A stretch of 64,000 bases of DNA from Isoalcanivorax indicus (GTDB lineage: Bacteria > Pseudomonadota > Gammaproteobacteria > Pseudomonadales > Alcanivoracaceae): contig NZ_QGMP01000001.1 in NCBI RefSeq assembly GCF_003259185.1, forward strand, positions 806,001 to 870,000, written 5' to 3'. Made by a program: the position numbers and the translations under genes. Shown here piece by piece: positions 42,401-51,754 of the stretch. The stretch's first letter is position 1; every line of letters begins with the position of its first letter. Below the pieces are notes generated by a model that was not told the DNA's origin, did no database searches, and was given only the letters and a program-made list of their open reading frames with translations.

Positions 42401-43372
42401 ATGATGCATCCAGATACCAGTGATCCTGCCTGGCGCAAGGCCAGAGAAAAAGCCTGGAAGCGTGTTTGGAAGCTTAACAAGATGGATAATTCCACCCGGG
42501 AAGCCAGGGACTGGCTCTTCGGGGTGTTCATGGGCGACCGCGAGTATGAGTTTGAGTCAGCGCCCTGGGATTATACCAAGCATTATGGACCCGCAGATCA
42601 TTATAGGGCTTTTCATTTTTCACCTTTCCAGTCTTTGGAATTGTGGAAAAGGTATATTGAAGTTGAAGGTCCATGCTATTTGTGCGAAAGGCCTCTTTCG
42701 GAGATAGATAGGGTGGGCGCGGATGCGATGGGGCGCGGCGCGAGAAGGCTTTCCCGATACCTGTTTTGGCCGTCGCTGGACATGGTCAATCACTACGACT
42801 GGGAGCGCGAGGCAGCGATATCAGCAGTTCGTTGGATGCATGGTGATATCTTCGATCCTGAATACTCGGGGCACGGCTTAAGTATTGCCTACCCCGTGAA
42901 ACCGGAGGAGTTCGTGGCTAGGTATTGCGGTGCGCTGTCATGTTGGGGGGTGCTATTTAGCTATCCGGAGGATTCGATAATATTAAATTTTGTTGACCTA
43001 TTTATTTCGGCGATACCCTATGTGAGTCCAGCTATTTTCTATAACGGCCGATCTCGCGTTTTGTATTCACAGCAGGAGACTATTTGCAACTTTGTGAGAA
43101 ATGCAACGGGAAAGGGTCGGGCCTCAATGGAGCGTTGCCGCAAAGGTGGAGTGGCGAGCAAGGAAGATCTGGATTCTTTTTTGAAGCGTGAGAAAATTAT
43201 GTCGGAAATAGTAGATAAGATGCGAGCCTTGAATATTGACTATGTTAATAATTTTATTGATCGTCAGCAAGGTCAGGGAGAGATGAATCAGCCGCAGTAT
43301 GACGAGTACCTTCGTAAAGTTGGTTATGTTCCTGAAGAAATTGATGTTCCGGCGGATTACTTGAAATTCTGA
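42401..43372 (+). CDS. Protein of unknown function in the 40.6-43.8 kb island
   Basis: 323-residue protein rich in aromatic and charged residues. The N terminus is basic (RKAREKAWKRVWKLNK), and a CYLCERPLSEIDRVG segment holds a C-x2-C pair that could be part of a metal site but no matching pair is obvious. Two mildly hydrophobic stretches occur (FVDLFISAIPYVSPAIF near 200). No known family. It precedes the acidic 43382 gene by 12 bases, so both probably belong to one transcript. Confidence 0.65.
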   Translation: MMHPDTSDPAWRKAREKAWKRVWKLNKMDNSTREARDWLFGVFMGDREYEFESAPWDYTKHYGPADHYRAFHFSPFQSLELWKRYIEVEGPCYLCERPLSEIDRVGADAMGRGARRLSRYLFWPSLDMVNHYDWEREAAISAVRWMHGDIFDPEYSGHGLSIAYPVKPEEFVARYCGALSCWGVLFSYPEDSIILNFVDLFISAIPYVSPAIFYNGRSRVLYSQQETICNFVRNATGKGRASMERCRKGGVASKEDLDSFLKREKIMSEIVDKMRALNIDYVNNFIDRQQGQGEMNQPQYDEYLRKVGYVPEEIDVPADYLKF

Positions 43373-43384
43373 AGGGAAGGTGTG

Positions 43385-43801
43385 ATGGATGACTTTGTAG
43401 AGTTCTTTATAAAGCCAGGCGGGTCAACCAGGATCAACGAGGCGCTGGAGATTCTTTCCGAGCCTGACATTGACGATTTTGCGCTTGAGGAAGCGCTTGA
43501 GCCTTCTGATCCCTCTCAAAAGGAAAGCTGGGCACGGCTCTTCGATGCGTTTGGAGACACGCTGTGCCGTGTCGAGGGTGAGGTGGTTGAGTCGGAGGGT
43601 GCCACGATCATCGAGTATGCTATTGAGGGGACTGATGATGTAGAAGAACTGCTCTACTTGTTTATGACGGTTTTTTCTGATGCCGGCGCAGAGGATATCT
43701 ACGCGCATTACAAAAGCCTTTCAGATGAACAGCCGGGATATCAAGTGGCGCGCATCGAGAACGGGAATCTGGTGTTTGTCCGCGTCGAAGATGACGGTTG
43801 A
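43385..43801 (+). CDS. Small acidic protein of unknown function
   Basis: 138-residue, strongly acidic protein (MDDFVEFFIKPGGSTRINEA, EPDIDDFALEEALEPSDP, TDDVEELLYLFMTVFSDAGA). No cysteine-metal motif or membrane segment. ATG at 43385 is taken, with GAAGG upstream; a GTG at 43382 is in frame. Acidity, small size and position at the end of a cluster of unknown genes resemble immunity proteins of toxin systems, but no toxin is recognised, so this is only a thought. Confidence 0.65.
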   Translation: MDDFVEFFIKPGGSTRINEALEILSEPDIDDFALEEALEPSDPSQKESWARLFDAFGDTLCRVEGEVVESEGATIIEYAIEGTDDVEELLYLFMTVFSDAGAEDIYAHYKSLSDEQPGYQVARIENGNLVFVRVEDDG

Positions 43802-43892
43802 TTTTTTCAAAACGCACACTCTGGATCGCCTAATCTCGGTCCCCGGCGGGCATCTGAGTGGCATGGCCGTATTGGCGTTGTCGTCTCATGCA

Positions 43893-44333
43893 TTACAGCC
43901 CCAGAATCACCCCATAAAACAACACCAGAAATCCACCAATCTCCCCGGCAATCAGTGCCCACATAAACACCACCATCAGCCCGCCAGGCAGCGTACCTTT
44001 GCCCAACTGGTGGGGACGTTGCAGCTGGTTGTCGGTATCGGCCAGCCAGCCGTGCAGCACATAAGACAGCACTGCCGCCGCAAAGAAGGCAACCTGCACG
44101 GCCACGGCGATAGTGTTGACGGTATCCGACAGCACGCTCAGTTGCGCGAATTTAGCCAGCAGCAAACACGCAAAGGCATACAGCAGTGCGGTGCGGTGGG
44201 CGATGCTCACATAAGGATGGGCTTCGGCTGATTCGCGGGTATGAATCTGCTGATATTTCCAGACGCCGGTAAGCAGCCCGACCAGAAAAAAACTGCCCGC
44301 AGACAGTATAGCGAGGGTCTCAGCGGCTTGCAT
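43893..44333 (-). CDS. Small four-helix membrane protein
   Basis: 146-residue integral membrane protein with four hydrophobic helices (about residues 5-25, 45-65, 75-97 and 118-143). HAYVSIAHRTALLYAF-like text (HPYVSIAHRTALLYAFACLL) precedes the second helix and is conserved-looking, but I cannot name the family. Its start overlaps the end of the SDR gene by 14 bases, so it is co-translated with a dehydrogenase. Confidence 0.7.
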   Translation of the reverse strand: MQAAETLAILSAGSFFLVGLLTGVWKYQQIHTRESAEAHPYVSIAHRTALLYAFACLLLAKFAQLSVLSDTVNTIAVAVQVAFFAAAVLSYVLHGWLADTDNQLQRPHQLGKGTLPGGLMVVFMWALIAGEIGGFLVLFYGVILGL

Positions 44334-45126
44334 CGGGGCGGGCCTCCACGCTGACCAGCATACTGCGCTCCAGCAACCAGCCGCGCAGGCGGCGGGGGAG
44401 CAGGTTGGTATAAACAGCGAACTTGTTCAGGAGGCCGGGTACATACACCACTTTGCCCCGGTACATGGCGTTCACGCAGAGTCTGGCGACTTCCGGTGAG
44501 GTCATGATGCCAGTCTGTTTCTTGACGTTCTGGCCAGCACTGTCGAGGAAGGGCGTGAGCACGCCACCCGGGCAGGCGGCGGTGACGCTGATGGCGCTGT
44601 CGCGCAGTTCGTAATCGAGCACTTCGGAGAAAAAGCGCACATAGCCCTTGGTGCCGGAATAGGCCGCGTAGCGCGGGGTCGGCAGAATGCCCGCCAGTGA
44701 GGCGACGTTCATCAGATAGCTGCGCTGCCCGTGGGCGCGGGCACGGCGCAGGAAGCCGTGGCTCAAGGTGGTCAGTGCGGTGACATTCAGGTCGATGTCG
44801 CGTTGTACGCCCGCCAGGTCCTGGTCGGCGAAGGGCGCCCAGAAGCCGGTGCCCGCATTATTCACCAGCACGGTCAGGGTGCTGCCGGTGCTGGCCAGGG
44901 CGGCATCCACCTGATCGAACAGGCCGTTCAGCGCGTCGCGGTCAGACAGGTCGCAGGCGATGGAGGTGGCGGTGACGCCGTGCTCGCGGTGCAGGGCACT
45001 GGCCAGGGCATCCAGCCGGTCCTGGCGCCGGGCTACCAGAATCAGGTTCAGGCCGCGGGCGGCCAGTTCTCTGGCAATGTCTTCGCCGATGCCGCTGGAG
45101 GCGCCGGTAATCAGTGCTGTGCTCAT
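44320..45126 (-). CDS. Short-chain dehydrogenase/reductase
   Basis: 268-residue classical SDR with the NAD(P)-binding motif TGASSGIG (residues 7-14), the structural NNAG at 89-92, and catalytic S143, Y156 and K160 (YSGTK). An arginine after the second strand (VARRQDR) points to NADP. The substrate is unknown; in this organism alcohols or ketones from hydrocarbon oxidation are possible. The ATG at 45126 has GGGG before it. It heads an operon with the small membrane protein. Confidence 0.9.
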   Translation of the reverse strand: MSTALITGASSGIGEDIARELAARGLNLILVARRQDRLDALASALHREHGVTATSIACDLSDRDALNGLFDQVDAALASTGSTLTVLVNNAGTGFWAPFADQDLAGVQRDIDLNVTALTTLSHGFLRRARAHGQRSYLMNVASLAGILPTPRYAAYSGTKGYVRFFSEVLDYELRDSAISVTAACPGGVLTPFLDSAGQNVKKQTGIMTSPEVARLCVNAMYRGKVVYVPGLLNKFAVYTNLLPRRLRGWLLERSMLVSVEARPDASR

Positions 45127-45291
45127 GGGCAGGCCCCGTTGCAAAAAAGACCACTATACGCAAGCCACGCCCGAGGTTAAGAGGGGGCGGGCCGATTGGC
45201 GCATCCTGCGCCTTGTGTGGCCGCCTTCACGGTGCGCTTTCACAGGCGGGCGCGTATGATGCGGATTCATCTGTTATCGCCGGAGCCCTCC

Positions 45292-46209
45292 ATGCCAGAC
45301 CTGATCCTGCATCATTACGCCATGTCCCCCTTTGCGGAAAAAGTGCGTGCCATGATGGGTTATACCGGCTTGTCCTGGAGCGGCGTACTGCACCCGCCGC
45401 AGCCGCCGCGCAAGAAGCTGATGCCGTTGGCGGGGGAGTATCGCAAGATTCCGGTGGCGCAGATCGGGGCGGATGTGTTTTGCGATACGCGCCTGATTAC
45501 CCGGGAAATCGCGCGGCTTTCCGGTCAGCCGAGGCTGGCGCTGGCGGGCTGCGATGAAGAGGTCCGGGCGTTCGTGGCCAAGACAGATCTGGAGATTTTC
45601 CTCGCCTGTGTCATGTCAGCAGGCAGCCCGAAGCTGCTGTTCCGTTTCTGGCGCAGCACGTCCACGCTCACGGTGATCCGCTTCCTGCGAGACCGGATCC
45701 AGATGGGCCGCACAGCCACGGTGCGCGCAGCGTCGCCGAAACGGGCACCGGGGGTGGTGAAGGCGCACCTTGAAGACCTCGAGTCTCGTCTGGCGAATCA
45801 GCCGTTCCTGTTTGGCGACACGCCCTGCATTGCGGATTTCAGTGCCTGGCACGGCCTGTGGTTTATCCGCGAGGCGGCGGGCAGCAACGCGATAGCGCCC
45901 TATGCGCAGGTGAATGCCTGGATGGATCGCATGAAGGCGTTCGGCCATGGCCCCAATCAGCCGATGAAGGGCAAGGCCGCCTGGGCCGTGGCGCGTGACG
46001 CCGCGCCGCGCGAGCTGCCGCAAAGCGAGGACTCCCCCCTGCTGGGCAAGCCGGTCACTGTGACGCCCTCGGATTACGGCCAGGTGCCGGTGAGCGGCAC
46101 CCTGGTGGCGCAGCTGGCCGACAGCTGGGTGCTGGCCCGCGAGCATGCCGCCACCGGCACGGTGCATGTGCACCTGCCCCGTGACGGCTTTACGCTGGCG
46201 GCCGGTTAG
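45292..46209 (+). CDS. Glutathione S-transferase family protein
   Basis: 305-residue protein with an N-terminal thioredoxin-like GST domain: LILHHYAMSPFAEKVRAMM, where the serine of SPFAEKVR is the likely glutathione-activating residue, and KIPVAQIGADVFCDTRLITRE around the glutathione-binding cis-Pro. A helical C-terminal domain (about 90-230) and an extra 70-residue tail follow. Proteins of this subgroup often lack known substrates. The ATG at 45292 has GGAG seven bases upstream. Its stop overlaps the end of the convergent lipoprotein gene by four bases. Confidence 0.85.
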   Translation: MPDLILHHYAMSPFAEKVRAMMGYTGLSWSGVLHPPQPPRKKLMPLAGEYRKIPVAQIGADVFCDTRLITREIARLSGQPRLALAGCDEEVRAFVAKTDLEIFLACVMSAGSPKLLFRFWRSTSTLTVIRFLRDRIQMGRTATVRAASPKRAPGVVKAHLEDLESRLANQPFLFGDTPCIADFSAWHGLWFIREAAGSNAIAPYAQVNAWMDRMKAFGHGPNQPMKGKAAWAVARDAAPRELPQSEDSPLLGKPVTVTPSDYGQVPVSGTLVAQLADSWVLAREHAATGTVHVHLPRDGFTLAAG

Positions 46210-46589
46210 TTCAGCCGCTGGCCCTCGCAATCCCAACCCCAGCCATAGTGGTCCGAGCGCGCCTGCTGCAGCTCGATCTTGCCATAGGGCGGTAACCGCC
46301 GCTGGTAGCGAGTGTCGCTGAAAGTGATTTCGCACTGGTAATCATAATCGCTCAGGTTGGTGACAGTGAGGTATTCAGTGTTACAGATGCCCTCGTAGAA
46401 GATGCTGACGCCTTCTTTGCTGGCTGAATCGGTGACGTCATACCAGTTGCACACCTGCTGGTAGCCGGGTGAGCCTCTGTTCGATTCATCCAGCGCCGAG
46501 GCGAAATAGGCCCAGTCTTGCGACGTGCATCCGCTCAGTCCTGCCAGCACCCATACGACCCCCGCCGTCATGCCCATTGATCTCTTCAT
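46206..46589 (-). CDS. Small lipoprotein of unknown function
   Basis: 127-residue protein with an export signal and lipobox LSGC (Cys21). The mature part is rich in Tyr, Asp and Ser, has four more cysteines (VCNWYD, GICNTE, YQCEIT, WDCEGQ) that could form two disulfides, and probably folds as beta strands (EYLTVTNLSDYDYQCEITFS). GGGGAAG precedes the ATG. No family recognised. Confidence 0.72.
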   Translation of the reverse strand: MKRSMGMTAGVVWVLAGLSGCTSQDWAYFASALDESNRGSPGYQQVCNWYDVTDSASKEGVSIFYEGICNTEYLTVTNLSDYDYQCEITFSDTRYQRRLPPYGKIELQQARSDHYGWGWDCEGQRLN

Positions 46590-46646
46590 GTGCTTCCCCG
46601 TGTCTCCGTTGTCCTTTCACGGGGGCTGAGAGGGACAGCAGCGGGG

Positions 46647-47192
46647 TTATCGACAACTTTCCAGCAACGCCTCCAGCGCAGGCTGGCCAAGCTCGTTCAT
46701 GGCCGCGATATTGCGCTCGGGGATCTGTTCCGGGTCGGGGTGGCTGGCGATGGCCTGCTCCAGGCGGTCTTCGCGCAGCAGGTGCAGGGCGGGCCACGGT
46801 GAGCGGTTGGTGTAGTTCTCGGCATCCTCCGGCTCGGTGCCCTCGAACTGGTAGTGCGGATGGAAGCTGGCGATCTGGAATTCGCCTTCCCAGCCGAAGC
46901 GCTCCACCAGCGCTTCCGCCAGATCCAGAAAATCATTGTAGTCGGCGAAATCACTGAGCATATGCGGGATGGCGATGACCGTGGTCTCCACCTCGGTGGC
47001 CGGGCATTGCGCCAGCCGTTCCAGTTCGGCGTGCAGGTCACCCAGCAGTGCGGGCACATCGTCGGCCTGGCTGACGGCGATGCGGATCAGGTTGTTCTCC
47101 AGCGGCTTGCGTGCGAAGGGGCACAGGTTCAGGCCCACGACCACGCGGCGGATCCACTGGTCCATCTGGGTAATGATGGCGTCGTCATGCAT
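46647..47192 (-). CDS. DUF1415 family protein
   Basis: 181-residue cytoplasmic protein of the DUF1415 family, function unknown but widespread in proteobacteria. The hallmark VVVGLNLCPFARKP occurs near residue 17, followed by FADYNDFLDLAEALVE, FQIASFHPHYQFEGT and NRSPWPALHLLRE, all typical of the family. Its start overlaps the stop of the MOSC gene by eight bases, so both come from one transcript. Confidence 0.9.
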   Translation of the reverse strand: MHDDAIITQMDQWIRRVVVGLNLCPFARKPLENNLIRIAVSQADDVPALLGDLHAELERLAQCPATEVETTVIAIPHMLSDFADYNDFLDLAEALVERFGWEGEFQIASFHPHYQFEGTEPEDAENYTNRSPWPALHLLREDRLEQAIASHPDPEQIPERNIAAMNELGQPALEALLESCR

Positions 47193-47646
47193 GGGGTATC
47201 ACCGGGTCGCCGACGCGAATCACGCCGGTATCAAGAATTTCCGCGCGCAGGCCACCCCGGCCCATCAGCGCCTGAATGACCTGCGTCGGGCTCAGGTCAG
47301 GCTGTTGCAGCAGCTTGCCGATTACCGCGCAGGGCTCGCACAGCTCAATGCCGCGCAGGCGCAGGGTGCCCACCGTGAACTCGCGGCCCTCCAGCGCGTT
47401 GAGGTCCACGCCCCGGGTGAGCAGGTTGCGCCGCAGCGCGCTGGCGGGCACGGCCAATCGGTGCGCCTGATTGAAGGCATCAATGGCTTCCTGCTCGATC
47501 AGGGTGATCTGGTTGGCGGGTTGGTTGTTGCGCCGGTAGTTGCGATCCCCCACGATGCCGCCGCCCGCGCGCACCTGCACGGCGGGTTGCTCACTCACGG
47601 GGGCGCGCGAGACCGCCGCCGTAAAGATGGCTGTTACCACAGACAC
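47185..47646 (-). CDS. MOSC domain protein
   Basis: 153-residue protein consisting of a MOSC domain, the molybdenum-cofactor sulfurase C-terminal module found in sulfur-carrier and hydroxylaminopurine-resistance proteins. Landmarks are GIVGDRNYRR, ITLIEQEAIDAFNQ, RRNLLTRGVDLNALEG and LCEPCAVIGK with the conserved cysteine (C at about 102). GTG start at 47646 after GGAGG. Coupled to DUF1415 downstream. Confidence 0.88.
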   Translation of the reverse strand: MSVVTAIFTAAVSRAPVSEQPAVQVRAGGGIVGDRNYRRNNQPANQITLIEQEAIDAFNQAHRLAVPASALRRNLLTRGVDLNALEGREFTVGTLRLRGIELCEPCAVIGKLLQQPDLSPTQVIQALMGRGGLRAEILDTGVIRVGDPVIPHA

Positions 47647-47751
47647 CTGAAGTCCTCCGGATGGATAACGGCGCGCCCAGTGTATGCCAGGCCGCGCGCT
47701 GGCGCGACGCTTCCGCTAGACTGGCGTTCTTTCCTTACCGCAGGCCCTGTT

Positions 47752-49134
47752 GTGACTGATACTGCCTTTTCCTCCCTGCCGCTTTCTGCCCCCATGCTGG
47801 AGACCATTGCGGCACTGGGCTTTACCGAAATGACGCCGGTTCAGGCGCGTACCCTGCCGCTGATCCTCAAGGGCCAGGACGTGATCGCCCAGGCCCGGAC
47901 CGGCAGCGGCAAAACCGCCGCCTTTGGCCTTGGCCTGCTGCATCCGCTCAACCCCCGGTACTTCGGCTGCCAGGCGCTGGTGCTGTGCCCCACGCGCGAG
48001 CTGGCCGACCAGGTAGCCAAGGATTTGCGCCGTCTGGCGCGCGGCGAAGACAACATCAAGATCCTGACCCTGTGCGGCGGCGTGCCCATGGGGCCGCAGG
48101 TGGGTTCGCTGGAGCATGGCGCCCAGGTGATCGTCGGCACCCCCGGCCGGGTGCAGAAACACCTGCTCAAGGGCAGCCTGTCGCTGGATGGCCTGAACAC
48201 CCTGGTGCTGGATGAAGCCGACCGCATGCTGGACATGGGTTTCTACGACAGCATTGCCGAGATCATCAACCAGACCCCGGCCCGGCGGCAGACGCTGCTG
48301 TTTTCCGCCACCTATCCGGCGGGCATCAAGCAGCTGGGCAGCAGCTTTATGCGCGACCCGGTACAGGTGAAGGTGGAAGGTCAGCATGATGCCCGGCAGA
48401 TCGAGCAGCGCTTCTACGAAGTCGAGCCGGAAGGGCGGCTGGATGCGGTAGTGAAGGTGCTCTACAGCCTGCGCCCTGTGTCCTGCGTGGCGTTCTGCTT
48501 TACCCGCCAGCAATGCCAGGAGGTGGCCGACCACCTGAACGCCAAGGGCATCTCCGCCATGGCCATCAACGGTGATCTGGAGCAGCGCGATCGCGATCAG
48601 GTGCTGGGCATGTTCGCCAACCGCAGCCTGTCTGTGCTGGTGGCCACCGACGTCGCCGCGCGCGGGCTGGATATCGAAGCGCTGGATCTGGTGATCAATG
48701 TCGAACTGGGCCGCGACCCGGAAACCCATATTCACCGTATCGGTCGCACCGGCCGCGCAGGAGAAAGCGGCATTGCCGTCAGCCTGGTGGCGCCACCGGA
48801 AGCCCGTCGCGCTCTGGCCATCGAAGCGCAGCAGGGCACACCGCTGAACTGGCAACCGCTGGACAGCATCACGCCCCACCCGGACCGCAGCCCGCTGATC
48901 GCCCCCATGGTGACCCTGTGCATCGGCGCGGGCCGCAAGCAGAAGCTGCGCCCCGGCGATATTCTGGGCGCCCTGACCGGCGAGGCCGGCATTCCCGGCG
49001 CCCAGGTGGGCAAGATCGCCATCTTCGATCACCAGGCCTACGTGGCCGTGGCCCGCGAGGTGGCCGACCAGGCACTGGCGCGGCTGACGACAGGTCGGAT
49101 CAAGGGCAAGTCGCTGCGGGTGCGGGCGCTGTAA
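47752..49134 (+). CDS. dbpA: ATP-dependent RNA helicase DbpA
   Basis: 460-residue DEAD-box helicase that binds hairpin 92 of 23S rRNA and helps assemble the large ribosomal subunit. Motifs: Walker A QARTGSGKT at residues 47-55, PTRELADQ, GTPGR, VLDEADRMLDMGF, SATY, HRIGRTGRAGE, and the DbpA C-terminal domain VTLCIGAGRKQKLRPGDILG. The GTG at 47752 gives the expected N terminus (TAFSSLPLSAPML); the frame extends upstream over the MOSC gene but that part is not homologous. The methyltransferase gene follows by 12 bases. Confidence 0.93.
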   Translation: MTDTAFSSLPLSAPMLETIAALGFTEMTPVQARTLPLILKGQDVIAQARTGSGKTAAFGLGLLHPLNPRYFGCQALVLCPTRELADQVAKDLRRLARGEDNIKILTLCGGVPMGPQVGSLEHGAQVIVGTPGRVQKHLLKGSLSLDGLNTLVLDEADRMLDMGFYDSIAEIINQTPARRQTLLFSATYPAGIKQLGSSFMRDPVQVKVEGQHDARQIEQRFYEVEPEGRLDAVVKVLYSLRPVSCVAFCFTRQQCQEVADHLNAKGISAMAINGDLEQRDRDQVLGMFANRSLSVLVATDVAARGLDIEALDLVINVELGRDPETHIHRIGRTGRAGESGIAVSLVAPPEARRALAIEAQQGTPLNWQPLDSITPHPDRSPLIAPMVTLCIGAGRKQKLRPGDILGALTGEAGIPGAQVGKIAIFDHQAYVAVAREVADQALARLTTGRIKGKSLRVRAL

Positions 49135-49146
49135 TGGAGGCATACC

Positions 49147-49842
49147 GTGCATCAAGATGACATAAAAGCGCTTTTTGACCAGCAGGCCGCCGGGTACGAC
49201 GCCCAGTGGGCCAAAACCGCTCCGATCAGGCATTGCTTGCATCTGCTTCTGGGCTCCCTGTTTTCCGAATTACCGGCCGACGCACGAATACTGTGTGTTG
49301 GCGTGGGCACAGGAGACGAGCTTTTTTATCTCGCATCGAAGTATCCCGGATGGCGCTTTACTGCGGTGGAACCTTCTGGCGCCATGCTGGATATCTGCCG
49401 CCGAAGAGCAGAAAGCGAGGGCGTGGCGTCCCGCTGCCTGTTCCATGAAGGGTACCTCGACTCGCTTCCCGAGGTTGAGCCGCATCAGGCGGCCACATGT
49501 TTTCTGGTATCCCAATTCATTCTGGATCACCGCGAGCGAGCACGCTTTTTCCAGGGCATTGCTGAACGTCTTGAACCGGGCGCGTTGCTGGCCAGCTCTG
49601 ATCTCGCCTCGGATGTTGAATCGCCTGAATATGAGGTGTTGCTTCGTGCCTGGATGAACATGATGTCCGCTGCCGATATTTCCGAAGACGCGATAGCGCG
49701 GATGCGGAAGGCTTACGCCAATGATGTCGCTGTCCTGCCTCCGGGCAGGATTGCATCGATTATAGAAGCTGGAGGCTTTACGCTGCCGGTGCAGTGCTAT
49801 CAGGCCGGGTTGATACATGCCTGGCTGTCGCGGAGGGTCTGA
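49147..49842 (+). CDS. SAM-dependent methyltransferase (class I)
   Basis: 231-residue protein with the Rossmann-like methyltransferase fold. The SAM-binding motif I is ILCVGVGTGDELFYLA (about residues 48-63), followed by FTAVEPSGAMLDICRRRAES for motif II. It resembles small-molecule methyltransferases of the UbiE/Tam kind, but its substrate is not evident. The GTG start at 49147 follows GGAGG by seven bases, so it is probably translated from the dbpA message. Confidence 0.85.
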   Translation: MHQDDIKALFDQQAAGYDAQWAKTAPIRHCLHLLLGSLFSELPADARILCVGVGTGDELFYLASKYPGWRFTAVEPSGAMLDICRRRAESEGVASRCLFHEGYLDSLPEVEPHQAATCFLVSQFILDHRERARFFQGIAERLEPGALLASSDLASDVESPEYEVLLRAWMNMMSAADISEDAIARMRKAYANDVAVLPPGRIASIIEAGGFTLPVQCYQAGLIHAWLSRRV

Positions 49843-49938
49843 GCGGCGTGCTCCGGTCGAGGTTTTACAGTAACAGCGGGAACTCCGGCGATATGAGGGA
49901 GCCAACCTGAAGAGATACCTCAGGTAAAGGAGATTCCC

Positions 49939-50487
49939 ATGAGCACTTCACAGCCGACCCTGAAAGACAAGCGCATCGCCGTTCTGGTCACCGACGGTTT
50001 CGAGCAGATTGAACTGACCAGCCCCCGAGACGCCGCCGAGGAACTGGGCGCGAAGGTGGACATCATCGCGGACAAGCCCGGCGAGGTGCGCGGCTGGCAC
50101 CATACCGACCCCGGCGACGCCTTCCCCGTCGCCAACACCTTCGAAAAGATCCAGCTGGACGACTACGACGCCGTGGTGCTGCCAGGCGGTGTCATCAACG
50201 CAGATCAGATTCGCATGAATGATGCCGCCGTTTCCTTCGTGCAGGGTGCGGCGGGAGCGGGCAAGCCGATGGCGGTGATCTGCCATGGTGCCTGGCTGCT
50301 GATATCCGCAGGTCTGGTCGACGGCAAGGACATCACCAGCTACCCCTCACTCAAGGACGACCTGGAAAACGCCGGGGCGCACTGGCTGGATCAAGAGGTG
50401 GTGCGCGCGGGCAACCTCATCAGCAGCCGCAAACCGGGTGATCTGCCTGCGTTCAACGACGCGTTGATCGGCGCGCTGGCGGCCTGA
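49939..50487 (+). CDS. DJ-1/PfpI family protein (type 1 glutamine amidotransferase-like)
   Basis: 182-residue protein of the PfpI/YhbO group, linked to general stress protection and deglycase-like activity. The nucleophile cysteine is in AVICHGAWLLISAG (about residues 111-124), preceded by VLPGGVINADQIR; a glutamate near the N terminus (TDGFEQIELTSP) completes the usual site. AAGGAG stands seven bases before the ATG. It stands alone. Confidence 0.9.
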   Translation: MSTSQPTLKDKRIAVLVTDGFEQIELTSPRDAAEELGAKVDIIADKPGEVRGWHHTDPGDAFPVANTFEKIQLDDYDAVVLPGGVINADQIRMNDAAVSFVQGAAGAGKPMAVICHGAWLLISAGLVDGKDITSYPSLKDDLENAGAHWLDQEVVRAGNLISSRKPGDLPAFNDALIGALAA

Positions 50488-50568
50488 CCTGCCCGGCCCG
50501 GTGACCCCGTTTGGGTGATACTTGCCTCATCCTTCCGCCCGGTAGACTGCCGTCGGGAGGAACACGTT

Positions 50569-51693
50569 ATGAGACGAGTCAATTGCAAACGGGTGAGTGT
50601 GCCAGTGGCCATGCTGGTCGCGCTGGCAGGGTGTGGTGGGTCATCGGGCGGCGGTGGCGGCGCCAGCGTCGAAACGCTGGGCCTGGTAACCGACGACAAT
50701 GCGACAGAGATCGCGCTGGCGGCCTATCGCAATTTGCTGGTGATGCCCCTGTTGCCACAGCAGATGGATCAGGTCGCCGAGACGGTTGTCCTGAGTGAAA
50801 CCGGTATGGAGACCGGCTCTTTTCCTTGCGAAATCAGCGGCCAGGTAGAGCGCCGCGGGGTGACGTCTGATCGCTATGATGAGCGTCTGAGCGCTGACGC
50901 CTGCCGGTTCGAGACTGACGACTTCGACATCAGGGCGCAGTTCATACTGGAGCGTGGCTTTGATCGTGACTGGCCGGAGTTCGCGCTGGCGTTCCCGCCG
51001 GGCCCGGGGATGGAGGCCGAAGGGGTGCAGGACTATCACGCGCTGCGTACGCCGATGACGCTCAATGAAGTGCGGTTTACGGACGATCTGGCGTTCGACT
51101 CAGAGCTGAGGGGCAGCATTACGCGCCGCTTTGGCATGTTGGCGCCGGACACCTATCCCGCCGAGGGCGAAGATTACCGCTTCCGCTGGGAGTATGAGGC
51201 GCGCGACACACGCATCTCGCAGGCCACCACTGCGGCCGGTGAGGATGAGCCAAGCCAGCAAGTTGGCATTGATCTGGGGCGCCATGCCCGCATGGTGGCG
51301 AACCAGGTGTTCGATATCCAGGATAACGGCAGCCCGACACTGACGACCCGGGCAGCACAGATCGGTATTGAAGGGCGCATTCGTATCGACGATGCCGGGT
51401 TGTTCGATATCAACGGCCCGGAGCTTGTTTTCGATCTGTCGCCAGGCACGCCGCCCTCCTTTGATACGGTACGCCTGCAGCCGGATTTCCTCGGGCTGGG
51501 GAGTATATTCGGCGTGCGTTGCCCGAGTATCGGCGTGATTGACGTGACCGGTGCCGATAACACCGGGATGCGCATCGTGTTCACCGCGGGCGCATCGCAA
51601 GCCGTGTTTGCGCAAGTGTTCACTACCGAGGCCACACGCACGCTGCGGTTTGCCTCCTGCAGCGACTTTCTGGATATGGACCCCATGGATTGA
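50569..51693 (+). CDS. Large lipoprotein of unknown function
   Basis: 374-residue lipoprotein: signal with lipobox ALAGC (Cys22), then a Gly/Ser-rich linker GGSSGGGGG. The mature protein has four cysteines (PCEISG, ACRFET, VRCPSI, ASCSDF) and beta-rich stretches with no recognised domain. GGGAGG precedes the ATG at 50569 by seven bases. An AraC-type regulator follows on the same strand. Confidence 0.75.
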   Translation: MRRVNCKRVSVPVAMLVALAGCGGSSGGGGGASVETLGLVTDDNATEIALAAYRNLLVMPLLPQQMDQVAETVVLSETGMETGSFPCEISGQVERRGVTSDRYDERLSADACRFETDDFDIRAQFILERGFDRDWPEFALAFPPGPGMEAEGVQDYHALRTPMTLNEVRFTDDLAFDSELRGSITRRFGMLAPDTYPAEGEDYRFRWEYEARDTRISQATTAAGEDEPSQQVGIDLGRHARMVANQVFDIQDNGSPTLTTRAAQIGIEGRIRIDDAGLFDINGPELVFDLSPGTPPSFDTVRLQPDFLGLGSIFGVRCPSIGVIDVTGADNTGMRIVFTAGASQAVFAQVFTTEATRTLRFASCSDFLDMDPMD

Positions 51694-51754
51694 ACGGTCC
51701 ATGCGGGGGCCCATTCGGCGGGCGCCCATTCGGGGAATCGGGTACCCTGCGGAC

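Noticed and set aside
46969-47751. Long upstream extension of dbpA
   Set aside because: It runs antisense through the MOSC and DUF1415 genes and has no homology to DbpA; the GTG at 47752 gives the normal N terminus.
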